From positions 372,001 to 436,000 of the forward strand of contig JAHLMK010000001.1 in NCBI GenBank assembly GCA_019915135.1: DNA of 64,000 nucleotides. The letters are read 5' to 3'. The position numbers and the translations under genes are program-made. The notes under the pieces were generated by a model. The model searched no databases. It saw only the letters and a program-made list of their open reading frames with translations, and was not told the origin of the DNA. Shown here piece after piece: positions 22,008 to 31,464 of this stretch (position 1 is its first letter; each line of letters begins with the position of its first letter). This DNA is from Strobilurus pachycystidiatus. Its lineage: Eukaryota; Basidiomycota; Agaricomycetes; Agaricales; Physalacriaceae.

Positions 22008-23117
22008 CTACCAGAGGAGAGAGCCCTCGTGAACATAGTTGTGCGAGGGGCGGGCGATCGGGAAAGGTCCTCGGCCGAGCGGAGACGGTCGGGCGCGCCT
22101 TTCTCCTACGGTGGTCGACCGCCCTGCTGAGTCTAGACTCGTACGAGCGAGTTCGATAGGTGATATGGCGAGAGTGTTCCTTCGGGCTTCCCTGTAGTCG
22201 GACCGAGTGATCCGGATGTGGGCGCGTATGTTACTTAGTTCGCTAGGGTTTCCCTGAGGTGTCGAAATGACGGAGAGAGTCCGCAACCTGATTGCGCTGG
22301 CTTCTCGTAAGGTCGTATCCAATGGTACGTTTGCAGGGGGAGGGAGGAAGACGGTGCTTCCGCGGAGGTGATATCCGTGAACGGAGTTCGTGGTGGAACA
22401 AGATATAGGTTTCGCCCGCGGGTACGCTCCTCGAGCGCCCCGAGGGGTTTCCGACGACCTTTCGGGAACCAGGAGGGTGGCAAGGTCTTGTGCCTGTCGG
22501 ACACCCGGACCAAGATCATAACAGTGACAGCACCCAGTACTGCGAGGGACACGGATGTCAACACTGGCGGTAGCGGAGCGCGTGCAGGAGCCCTCTGGCG
22601 TTTGGACGACGCGTGCATTGAATCCAAAGTGAGGGACACACTCGTCAACGCTGCCGGTAGCGGAGAGTGTGCCGGAGCCCTCTGGCGTCTCGGTAACACG
22701 AGTACTGGCGGCAACATGAACGGCGCGGAGCAGAGGCGGCGGCATATAGGTAGGTGCAGAGAATTGAGGGACACACTCGTCGACGCTGGCGGTAGCGGAG
22801 AGCGTGCCGGAACCCTCCAGCGTCCCAGTGACGCGTGCATAGGACTGTGAGTGCTCATTTGCGGGGGCAAGCAGACTCGACAGTGATGTAGGGCATTGGC
22901 TGGTGGCCAACGATTCCCGGGCCTGATTGCTGGATGAGCCCATGTTGATGGGCTGACGATATGCGTCGCGGTGTCGCTTCTCGTCAGAGAGGAGGTCGTA
23001 CATGGCCTGGCCAATGAGCGAGCGAGATGGTGAAGGTGGTAAACACCATCTTGCAGTTGACCGTGTCGAGGGTCTACGCTCGCGATCTCGGTGTGTCCGA
23101 TGTGTTGAGCGGTCCAT
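22008..23117 (-). CDS. First reading frame of the outer LTR element, internal repeats
   Basis: A 369-codon frame starts about 170 bases inside the presumed 5' LTR, where a gag gene would be expected. Its middle has three imperfect copies of about 24 residues built on TPEGSGTLSATASVDECVP. The rest is rich in Ser, Pro, Thr and Arg. No capsid or zinc-knuckle motif was seen. A second minus-strand frame (22235-23323, 362 codons) overlaps in another phase and begins inside the LTR, so which one is translated is not settled. The gag role is inferred from position only. Confidence 0.4.
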   Translation of the reverse strand: MDRSTHRTHRDRERRPSTRSTARWCLPPSPSRSLIGQAMYDLLSDEKRHRDAYRQPINMGSSSNQARESLATSQCPTSLSSLLAPANEHSQSYARVTGTLEGSGTLSATASVDECVPQFSAPTYMPPPLLRAVHVAASTRVTETPEGSGTLSATGSVDECVPHFGFNARVVQTPEGSCTRSATASVDIRVPRSTGCCHCYDLGPGVRQAQDLATLLVPERSSETPRGARGAYPRAKPISCSTTNSVHGYHLRGSTVFLPPPANVPLDTTLREASAIRLRTLSVISTPQGNPSELSNIRAHIRITRSDYREARRNTLAISPIELARTSLDSAGRSTTVGERRARPSPLGRGPFPIARPSHNYVHEGSLLW

Positions 23118-23289
23118 CGTGGATGTCCGGGCTTGATGGATGAGCGCCGGCAGCTCTGAGCCTGTTGTAAGGCGGCAAAAATACGACGGAGTAAGAGAAA
23201 AGCGATGAGAATGCGAGACGGGTCCGGGGCGCGACGGAACACGCCAAAAGGATAGCTGGCGAAGCTATATAGCGGGAAAGCTGAAAAAA

Positions 23290-23557
23290 TGTAAGAGTCG
23301 GTATACCTCTTCGCCTTAATCACGCCTAGAGCTCAGCTTGACCAATTATATAGGTTCAACGAGCGGAAGACATGACGGGGCTAAAGGTAACGACTAAAGC
23401 TACCCCGAGTACATCTACGGTATATATGGTCAGCGTTATCTAATCTTATCTGTTCTATTCATACAAACGTCTCTAATGCATAGTCTGCAAGCTATCTACT
23501 AGTCCATGAGCTGTAAGGCCCCCAGGGTAGTGAAGACCTATAGGTCAGATCCTTACA
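23290..23557 (-). repeat. LTR of the outer element (5' LTR in minus orientation)
   Basis: 268 bases, followed by the right target duplication AGACT at 23558-23562. On the minus strand a TATATA stretch lies near 23421-23427. Confidence 0.93.
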
Positions 23558-23562
23558 AGACT

Positions 23563-24466
23563 GGGCTTCAAGAGCTCTCAGCCCCGCAGATGCGACTGCC
23601 TGCGCGGTGCAATGTTAGGATCTCATGGGGCACTGACTGGAACGTACCCGAGACGTTCTAGTCAGTGTGGTATGTTATACATTACTTCACTACATTGCTG
23701 CTGATGCCGCCCTCGCCGTCATTGCTCTCGCCACCGTCTCAGTCAGTCACCCTCATCATACCCACCCCGCCGATATGCCCCATCCTGCTTGCTCTCGTTG
23801 CTCCCGCTACCACCATGCTCACACACTCTCTCTCATTGCAACTGGGTGCGCAGCGGCACGCCTGCCACCAATGCCACAAGCCTCCATGAGCCCGACCGGT
23901 TTCATCAAACCCTCCACACACCCCCACCACCCCGTTCATTTTTGTTGTGGGTATGTGGTCCACTCATTTGAGGGTTCCGCGCCTCGACAAAAATTCAATC
24001 TCCCGGCGGCATCAGTTGTCTATTCATCACTGCTCACCACGACCACTATCCTCTCGCGTCACTCCCTACCGCCTCATAGTGGACGACAGCGCAATTGACT
24101 CCCGTCGCCGCACGCGCTAATGACGTCGGACTTTTGTCATCGCCCAAGACACACGACGGCTCAGCAGCATAACATCTGCTCGAGCAGCACTTGAGAGACG
24201 TGGCTCGCGTCTTTGTTGCCTCTCCGTGCTCGCACATCACTGCTGACGTTGATACACCCATTGCCGAGCAGTAAGAAGGACGTGGGACCAAGCGTACATT
24301 CAACTATGCAATAACTTCTACTGTTTCGGGACGCGCAGTTTCAGCAGCAACCAGATTATCACGGCAAAATGAGCATGTTGCAAGTAGGCACTAGTACATA
24401 CAAACGTGTACCTCTACCACAAGGCCAGTACAACCAATATCATCCATTTAATATTTCCATTTTTTA
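23563..24466. other. Region between mobile elements, nothing recognised
   Basis: A plus-strand frame at 23667-24098 is His/Pro/Ser-rich and has no family motif. No gene could be supported here. Confidence 0.35.
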
Positions 24467-24474
24467 CTCTCTGA

Positions 24475-24913
24475 TAAGGACCTCCATGAGTATCAAGAGT
24501 CAAGAGTATACTCGCATACTTGACTCGTCATAATACTCATGAGTATGACTTGTTCTGATCCGCGGATCAAGACGAGTCAAGTCAAAGATGGGTCGCGAGT
24601 ATGAGTTTTGGAGACATGAATTTTCATAATAGGTGTATCATCATATATTCCTTGAGTAAATGAATGTTTTGTGAATCCTCTATGTATATTTAATCAACAA
24701 CTTCTATATGATAGTCATTCATTATATAAATGGAATGATATACACTTGTAAAGCAAGAGTATCCGTGAGTATTGACCCGTTAAACCCGTACTCGTCTTGA
24801 TCCGTACCCGTATGAGTCAAGTCAAAGAAGAGTCACGAGTATTGGTTTTGAAGCATGAGTACTCGTGTCACGGGTCAAGAGTATACTTGAGTATTGACTC
24901 GTGGAGGTCCTTA
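24475..24913. mobile_element. hAT-type miniature inverted-repeat element
   Basis: A 439-base element with ends TAAGGACCTCC and GGAGGTCCTTA, flanked by exact 8-bp duplications CTCTCTGA (24467-24474, 24914-24921). Subterminal regions repeat ACTCATGAGTA, TTGACTCG and GAGTCAAG boxes. The centre is AT-rich and non-coding. Duplication length and end bases fit the hAT superfamily. It must be moved by a transposase from elsewhere. Confidence 0.85.
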
Positions 24914-25134
24914 CTCTCTGACAGTGTCGGATTCACTGAGTACTCATTGATTGGTGGGCATTCATTGTCAACAAGTAAGTACTACCATTGCTACCTCTTC
25001 TGCTCTCTGCGAGCTCTCTTCACATTGCCTCTCTTGCAGCATTGAATTTACAGCGCGTCATAATCATACAATAACATTATAATAAGTGTGGCCAGGCCTG
25101 TATTCGAACAGGCGGCTTGGCGGTTCCCATGTGA

Positions 25135-25602
25135 AATTGACCCAAGTCCGTGTTTGGACTTACAGTAGGTCTGAACGGGCTTGATTTATGAGCCCTTTTC
25201 CTCGAGCCTCAGCCCAAATTTTCGCTCATGTCCGGACTTTTTCCTCAAGCCCACCCGAAAATTTTGACCCTTCCCGGGCTTGAACGTTAACTGAGGCAGT
25301 TCTGCATTTTCAGCGCAATTCTGAGCTGTTAGCGGTTCAGCCAAAGTGTCTTCTAGGTGTTGCAACGGTTTGGCACCAACACCACGTCGAGACTTGATCC
25401 TAATGTCATCCGTGTCCGAACTTCTCCTCAAGGCTCCTAGCCAGTTTAGGTGCATGTCCGGACCATGGATGAGGGTTTCAGCTTCAAAAATCGCTCATGT
25501 CCGGACTCTGAATCGGGGTTCAAACCAAATTTTCGCCCCCGTGTCCGGACTTTTGGCCTCGGACATCGAAGGGTATTATCCAGGGTCCTCTTCTTACCAG
25601 TA
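25135..25602. repeat. GTCCGGACTT-rich dispersed repeat, longer copy
   Basis: At least four TGTCCGGAC boxes in about 330 bases, with TTTTCGC/AAATTTTCG runs between them. It ends in GGGTATTATCCAGGGTCC, whose complement starts the copy at 11825. Spaced copies of one box are typical of subterminal regions of DNA transposons; no target duplication was found. Confidence 0.6.
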
Positions 25603-25848
25603 GGCGAGCTTGCCTATGTAATGGTATTTCTCGACCATGTACTTTTCTCTAAGGTGGCCCGCACCAGTTGGCCACTCTCGGTATCAACTACCTCAGACAC
25701 GTGTATCCTTGCGCTTCCCAGGCACTCGCTCACTGATATGTGATTTGCAGCTGCAGGTCGCCTTGACTGATACACGCGCGACGCAAGTGGTAGGATCCAA
25801 ACATCACTTCTCGCCGCAGACGATGATGTACGACACTAATCAACCTGA

Positions 25849-26091
25849 CACCGGGGGCAGCCACCACGGCAGGACGCCTGGACTGCCTTTAAGGCAGTCC
25901 AACGGGCTTTCTGTGTCCTTTCTGTCAAGTATGAGAGCAGCTGGGGGTTCGTGCAAGGGCCCTTTGTTTCTTTCAAAGGGGCCCAAGAAGGGCCCAGTCA
26001 AGTAGGCTTGTGTCGAAGCAACCTGACAAAAAGCTCGTTGTACTGCCTTAAAGGCAGTACAGGCGTTCTGCCCTGGTGGGTGCCCCCGGTG
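25849..26091. mobile_element. CACTA-like miniature inverted-repeat element, copy 2
   Basis: A 243-base element with the same CACCGGGGGCA/TGCCCCCGGTG ends as 9063-9611 and a 3-bp duplication TGA (25846-25848, 26092-26094). Its terminal repeats are longer and each carries its own palindrome, ACTGCCTTTAAGGCAGT on the left and a close variant on the right. It is entirely non-coding. Confidence 0.82.
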
Positions 26092-26094
26092 TGA

Positions 26095-26620
26095 TCAGTG
26101 ATCAAACAGGCATACTCATCTAGGAAAATCGACAGTGGAAGCCGGCTTTGCTGTTACTGCTGCTCCGACTGCGCCTCATTTCCTCGCATAACTTGCGCGG
26201 CGAAGCCCTTGTGTGGGATTGAAACGTAACAAGTGCTTGACGGACATCCGCACTAATCTATAGTGCGGCCCCGCGAGTCTATTATCAGGACGAAGTGTCG
26301 AGCGGACGAAGGCGGTGAACCCGAGATTTCGCTTGGTCTCGTGTGCTTAGCGACGGTCCGGGAAAGCCGCTCAAAACGTGCTTTGATTACATGCAGGTGA
26401 ATGAATTGACGCGCTTGAGATAGACGACATAGAACTCATACACGATGCCACAAACGTCGAGTAAGTATCTCGAACGCCCGCATGGTTGGACCCACATAGA
26501 AGATCTTCGAATCCCTCCGAAGGTTGGTGTCTAGAGTCGTACCGACACCTCTGTATAAGAGGTGAGAGGGAACCGCCATTCATTGTCAGGTCTATCCCCG
26601 TCTCCTCCAGTGTGATCACC
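26095..26620. other. Upstream region of the 26621 gene
   Basis: About 530 bases between the miniature element and the next start codon; no clear TATA box or repeat was recognised. The frame of the next gene is open upstream to an ATG at 26486, but that extra peptide looks like translated leader. Confidence 0.35.
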
Positions 26621-27109
26621 ATGCAGCCCCACGTCTATATCGATAGTCAAGGCCACATGCACGATCCCGATTATCACTACTTCCCGAGCGCATCATCCTC
26701 CCCCACGTCGCCTACGTCGTCCGAGGGCGCAGGAGACGGGGAAGGGTACCTTTGGCATCCCCATTCCGCTGTACCCTCCAGGCGTAACTCCCTTTACGCA
26801 TCCTCCCGCTCCCCGACCCCATCACTGTACGACAGCGCGTACACTCATCCGAGTCATGACAGCTCTTACAGTCGTCGAGCATCGCTCGAGACATATACTG
26901 TCGAGGAGCTGGAGTATGAGGATGAAGTAGAGGAGGTCTTGGAAGAATCGCAGCCTGATGGCACTGTGGGCAAGGACGGTAAGAAGAAGAAGGAGAGTCT
27001 CTCTTGTGCGGGTAGTGTGAAGCGGCAGTTGCAGAAAGGGTCCTTTGTTCTGGGATACGGAGTCTTTCGTGCGCGTCGTAAAATGGAGACCGCTCTTCAT
27101 CGCCGCTAA
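26621..27109 (+). CDS. Small conserved-type protein of unknown function
   Basis: A 162-residue, intronless frame starts MQPHVYIDSQGHMHDPDYHYFP. The middle is Ser/Pro/Tyr-rich and probably disordered (SRSPTPSLYDSAYTHP). An acidic run (EELEYEDEVEEVLEES, about residues 99-114) is followed by a basic one (GKKKK) and a basic C-terminus with RRKMETALHRR. I recall similar short proteins with this N-terminus in agaricomycetes but know no function. The internal ATG was chosen over the one at 26486 because that N-terminus looks conserved and the upstream part does not. Confidence 0.65.
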   Translation: MQPHVYIDSQGHMHDPDYHYFPSASSSPTSPTSSEGAGDGEGYLWHPHSAVPSRRNSLYASSRSPTPSLYDSAYTHPSHDSSYSRRASLETYTVEELEYEDEVEEVLEESQPDGTVGKDGKKKKESLSCAGSVKRQLQKGSFVLGYGVFRARRKMETALHRR

Positions 27110-28155
27110 ATATGGTACACCATCTTCACCTTGTTACTCTCGACGGTGCCGGCGTTGACGCGGCCCCTCATCATTCAAAGGTGTGCTGGAAGCATGTAAT
27201 AAAAAAGCGGCTCGCAGAAACTTGAATTTAGATAATACTTACTTAGTTACCGTAGAATGACATAGCGACACAATACACACCTACTACTTAATGATCCGTC
27301 CACTACATATACTTCATCCGTGCCATCGTCTACTTGCCTACCATACCTCACTATGATCCCCACCAGCGGTGAATGCATACGATTTCCTGGATGACGCCAC
27401 GTTCGCCAATTCTGACTATCGCACACTGGCAGCACGGATGTCTAGCTAGAGGCCGTCATTCACGCCTTACGGTAGACAGCGCGATCTTGTGCGGGCGCTA
27501 TCCGTCCGCCTTGAGAATTGGCCATGTTTTCCCTTGTTGGCATCTCAGTGCAAAGCGAAAAACGGTACATGAAAATCAGAAGTACAAGTTGTCAAACAAC
27601 TCAATCATAATTGTGAAGTATATCCGAGTACCGTAGCCTGACGCCTTAGTTTCGGTCGAAGGGCAAACTGGCTTTGTTCGATGCTTTTCATAGCCTAGAT
27701 GATTATGATGCGTACCCCAAGAGACGGCAACGGTGGTAGACGTAGAACAATAAAGTCACTTATCACGACGACTCGTTCTCCCGACATCGGCAACGTCATT
27801 TTGAACGGTACAGTTGTCAGTATACCATGCTTCTCAAGGGATGATCATGATGCGTACCCCGCGAGACGGCAACGGTGGTAAACGTAGAACGATAAAGTCG
27901 CTTACTACGACTAGTCGTTCTCCCGACATCGAACGTCCTTTCCTTGCGAACGGTACAGTTGTCAGGATACTGAGCATCGAACAAGAGTGTTATCTTCGCC
28001 CAAAAGCCTTCGTAATACTAGAAGTACATTTCAATGATAAGTGAGTACCACCACTAGCAATAATGTCAGTCGCTCCGAATAAGATGATACAATGCCGTAA
28101 GTAAGAGTAAATGCCATGCAAGAGAAGTATGTAGATGATTCAAATAATGCATGAA
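27110..28155. other. Intergenic region with a tandem duplication
   Basis: Convergent 3' ends of the 26621 gene and ILV2. Apart from the duplication at 27700-27980 nothing was recognised. Confidence 0.4.
27700..27980. repeat. Imperfect tandem duplication, period about 142 bases
   Basis: Both units start TGAT(T/C)ATGATGCGTACCCC and share GAGACGGCAACGGTGGTA, CGTTCTCCCGACATCG and GAACGGTACAGTTGTCAG. About 85-90% alike by eye, with a short insertion in the second unit. No coding frame spans both. Confidence 0.75.
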
Positions 28156-30320
28156 TTATGCTTTTGGCTCGCGCAACGTCGGGTGCAGGAACTGCTCGTG
28201 GAGAGCCTTGCCGGCGGGGACCTAAGGAAATGTTTAGTCGATAAACATGGAAGAAGAAAAGGGAAGATGGAACGCACCATAGGGAAGACGTGCTCGTTCT
28301 TCTCAACAACGCACTCCATGAGCACAGGCTTCGAGCCATCATACTCTAGGAACTCCTTCATCTTGGCGGGGAGTTCCTCTGCGCTCGCACACCGTATGGC
28401 GTGGACACCCATCGCCTGGGCGAGCTTGACGAAGTCGGGGTTGGTCATGCGGGTGTGCGAGTACCGCTGTTCGTAGAAGAGATCCTGCCACTGTAGAACC
28501 ATGCCCTGAAACTCATTGTTCAGGACGAGGACTTTCACGCCAATGTTGTACTGCGAGGCGGTGGCGAGCTCCATGGCTGTCATACTGAACGAGGCGTCGC
28601 CATCGATATCGACAACAATCTTCTCCGGGGCGGCGACCTTGGCACCAATGGCAGCAGGCAGACCAAAGCCCATGGTACCGAGACCACCAGAGGTGATCAT
28701 GGAGCGGGGAACGGTCCAGCGGTAGAACTGAGCGGCCCACATCTGATGCTGTCCAACGCCAGTGGCGATGATGACATCATCCTTGCGCGCTTTGGTCTGT
28801 CGGTCAAGCTCCTCGACGACCTCCTGGGGCTTCATCGTTTCGCCGGCCTTGCTCTTGACGTATGTGAACGGGTATTTTTCCTTCCAGTGCTTGATATCGG
28901 CGAGCCACGGTGTACGAGAATGGCTCTCGATCATGGGGGCGAGGGTCTGCATGTTGGCAACGACATCGCCGAGGACAGGGATGGTCGCTTCGACAACCTT
29001 GTTGATGTTCTTGGGCTGGATTTCAAAGTGGATGATTCCGCCGCGACCTAGGGCTGCTGCCGCCTTGGCTGCGGGCGCGAACGTGTCGATTTTGCCGGTA
29101 ACACGGTCATCGAACCGACCACCCAGAGCGATGATCACGTCCGCCTGCTGCATGGCAATGTTCGCGTACGCGCTACCGTGCATGCCGAGCATGTGCAGAC
29201 TCAGCGGGTTGTATTCGTCGAACGCGCCGAGACCGTGGAGGGTTGTGGTGACGGGGATGTTGCCTTTCTGGGAGATCTCGCGGAGGAGCTGGGGACCGAG
29301 GGGAGATGAGAGAACGCCGTGTCCAGCATAGATGATGGGCCGTTGGGCTTGATTTATCAAGGCCGCTGCTTGACGGATCAGGGGAGTGTCTGCTGGGGGT
29401 TCGAACATCGACAAGGGGTTGGAAGGAAGGCCGAGGTTGATTCCAGGAGTAGTCGCCTTGAAGGGCAAAGGGGTCTTCAGGATGCCGGCAGTGACATCCT
29501 TGGGCAGGTCGACGAGGACTGGTCCAGGACGGCCTGAGGTGGCAATTTTGAACGCCTCGTTTATTCTCCGGGGGATCTCAGAGATATCCTTGATCATTAC
29601 GTTCCACTTGGTGCAGCTGCGCGAGATGCCAATGATATCTGCCTCCTGGAAAGCATCGGATCCAATCGCCGATGTTGCGACCTGACCGGTGAAGACGACC
29701 ATGGGCACACCGTCGCTGAGCGCGTCCTGCATAGCGGTGATAACGTTCGTCGCGCCAGGACCTGACGTCACGAGCACGACACCAGGCTTACCGGAGACGC
29801 GTGCGTATCCCTCAGCCATATGTCCGGCGCCCTGCTCGTGTCTAGGCAGGACAAAGTGGAAATGGGGTGAGTCGTGGATTGCGTCGAAGACAGGGAGGAT
29901 AGCGCCGCCGGGGTAGCCGAATATTTGCTTGACATCGTGGCGTAGCATCATCTCATGGAAGATTTCGCCGCCCGACAGCCCGACAAAGGTGTGGTCCAGG
30001 GGAGCAGCTGGCTCGGGGCCGGGGCCGGACAAGGGGAAGTTGACATTGTTTTTTGTCGGAATCTGCTGGAATCCCGGTGCAGGAGAAGGTCGTCTTTACG
30101 CAAATATATGAGTCACTTTTGAGTGCAAAGTATTGAGAAAAACATACACAGACGGGGCTGCCTGTGCGCCGTGCGCAGTGGAGCGACTAATATTGCGCGC
30201 ATGCTCGAGCACTCTCGATTTTGCCTCGAGCATGGACGAGGAGGCGACGGTGGAGCGACACCGAACGAATGATGGTGCTTTAGGCACTTTTTGTGCGCGC
30301 ATCGTCGCGGAGAGGGACAT
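28156..30320 (-). CDS. ILV2: Acetolactate synthase catalytic subunit
   Basis: Condenses two pyruvates to acetolactate, or pyruvate with 2-oxobutyrate, in valine, leucine and isoleucine synthesis, using thiamine diphosphate in mitochondria. Three exons, 30320-30150, 30065-28278 and 28221-28156, give 674 residues. The first 57 residues are Arg/Ser-rich without acidic clusters, as in a mitochondrial targeting peptide. Visible motifs are FGYPGGAILPVFDA, the catalytic-Glu segment LPRHEQGAGHMAEGYAR, TSGPGATN, the central-domain GGRFDDRVTGK, and the cofactor site DIDGDASFSMTAMEL...NN. The QWQDLFYEQRYSH stretch follows. GQV-A-TSAIG has Ala where yeast Ilv2 has Pro192. The last intron uses GTGCGT...CTTAG, and the C-terminus HEQFLHPTLREPKA fits fungal enzymes. 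The intron acceptor before exon 2 is CAGCAG, so two sites are possible. Confidence 0.97.
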
Positions 30321-31464
30321 GGTCGTCGTCAAAGAGGGGCTGCTCGCTGTCGACAACGGTGTCGACAAAGCTTTTGTAGGATGGCACGACGACCAAGGCG
30401 TGTAGGAGTCGGTGGTGGTAGAGAGACAAGCACTAGAATGACTCAATGCAAAACAGTTCGATCGATCCGGCCGAAATTTCCGACCGCTCCATCCCATGAC
30501 CGCAAGGGGAAAAACTTCTCCTTTCGGGCTCTTCCGCCTGCGCCGCTGAGCGGTCGTCGGATGTCTGAAGATAACAAGAATTTGGTCAGAAACTTGCAGT
30601 CTAAACGCTTCTGGAGAACACTTTCTCTGGATTGTCTTTGGAGAAGACAGAGAGAAAGAATCAGCCAGCATTGCGGCAACCCTTCAGAATCATAACGTTA
30701 TCGGGTCAATGCGTCGTGGTATACACTTTCCCCGCATTCAATTCAATCCTGTTCAATTGTCCCACACTGCAACATGGGTGGGAACCGAGGCCTAGGACAG
30801 TGAAGCTGCTTCCATCAGTAAACATGACCAGGGAGAGCCCGAATCGGACTCGAGAGTTACCTCCAAGCAGTGTATGTAGGCAGCCGGGTGCATGAGACTT
30901 CATAAGACAAAATATTTTCGACATACAGAACGGCGTATAGATTGTGAGGGCCACAAAGGGCCACTTGACCCGCTGCCACAACTCGGACGGTTAGACGAAC
31001 TTGAAGTTACTGGTCAAGGACAAGCTCTCGTAGCGTGCTTACTCTTCTTCTCAGCTCGGTCTCCGAGTCACTCTGAGTTCAGCCCAACTTCACTAGTCTT
31101 TCAAAGATCGTAAGTATCGAGATCAATATGAGTGGAATGGGCTGCTAGCGTAACACACTTCCTACGATAATAACCCGCTAATTGCATCCTTTAGGAGAAG
31201 ATGCTACCACGGTTTGAACCAACAAGCGCGTAAGAATACTTGAATTAAAACCCATCGATATGTTGATGAATCTGAGGAGGGACAATGTAGCTTGCATCTG
31301 ATCATGTTGCGTGAGACCGTGGACGTCGTTCAATCACAATCCGAACAATCACTGTAATCTATGAACGACTCGGAAAGTGTCTTGATCATGAATTTGAGTT
31401 GCTGTCAATTGGTACTATCAAAAGAAGTATTTTACAAAACAGCAACTTCAGAGTCGAGGAAGGT
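30321..31464. other. Intergenic region upstream of ILV2
   Basis: About 1.1 kb between ILV2 (start side) and the 3' end of the endonuclease-fold gene. The ILV2 frame is open upstream to 30671, but that part looks like leader rather than protein. No other gene could be supported. Confidence 0.4.

Larger units (their letters stand above)
12520..23557 (-). mobile_element. Outer LTR retrotransposon, 11.0 kb, interrupted by a nested element
   Basis: Two 268-base LTRs (12520-12787, 23290-23557) begin TGTAAGAG and end CTTACA, and the whole is flanked by AGACT (12515-12519 and 23558-23562). Reading the LTRs base by base shows one difference. The minus orientation is preferred: the long frames are on the minus strand and a polypurine tract-like AATTGGGGGGTA abuts the LTR at 12788. 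Without the nested insertion the element is about 6.5 kb, a usual Copia size. I recognise no protease, integrase, reverse transcriptase or RNase H motif in its frames, so its class cannot be stated. It may be non-autonomous. Confidence 0.9.

Noticed and set aside
25088..25112. A TTCGAA-containing stem that looks like a tRNA T-arm.
   Set aside because: The stem does not pair with a 7-base loop, and no D-arm, anticodon arm or acceptor stem surrounds it.
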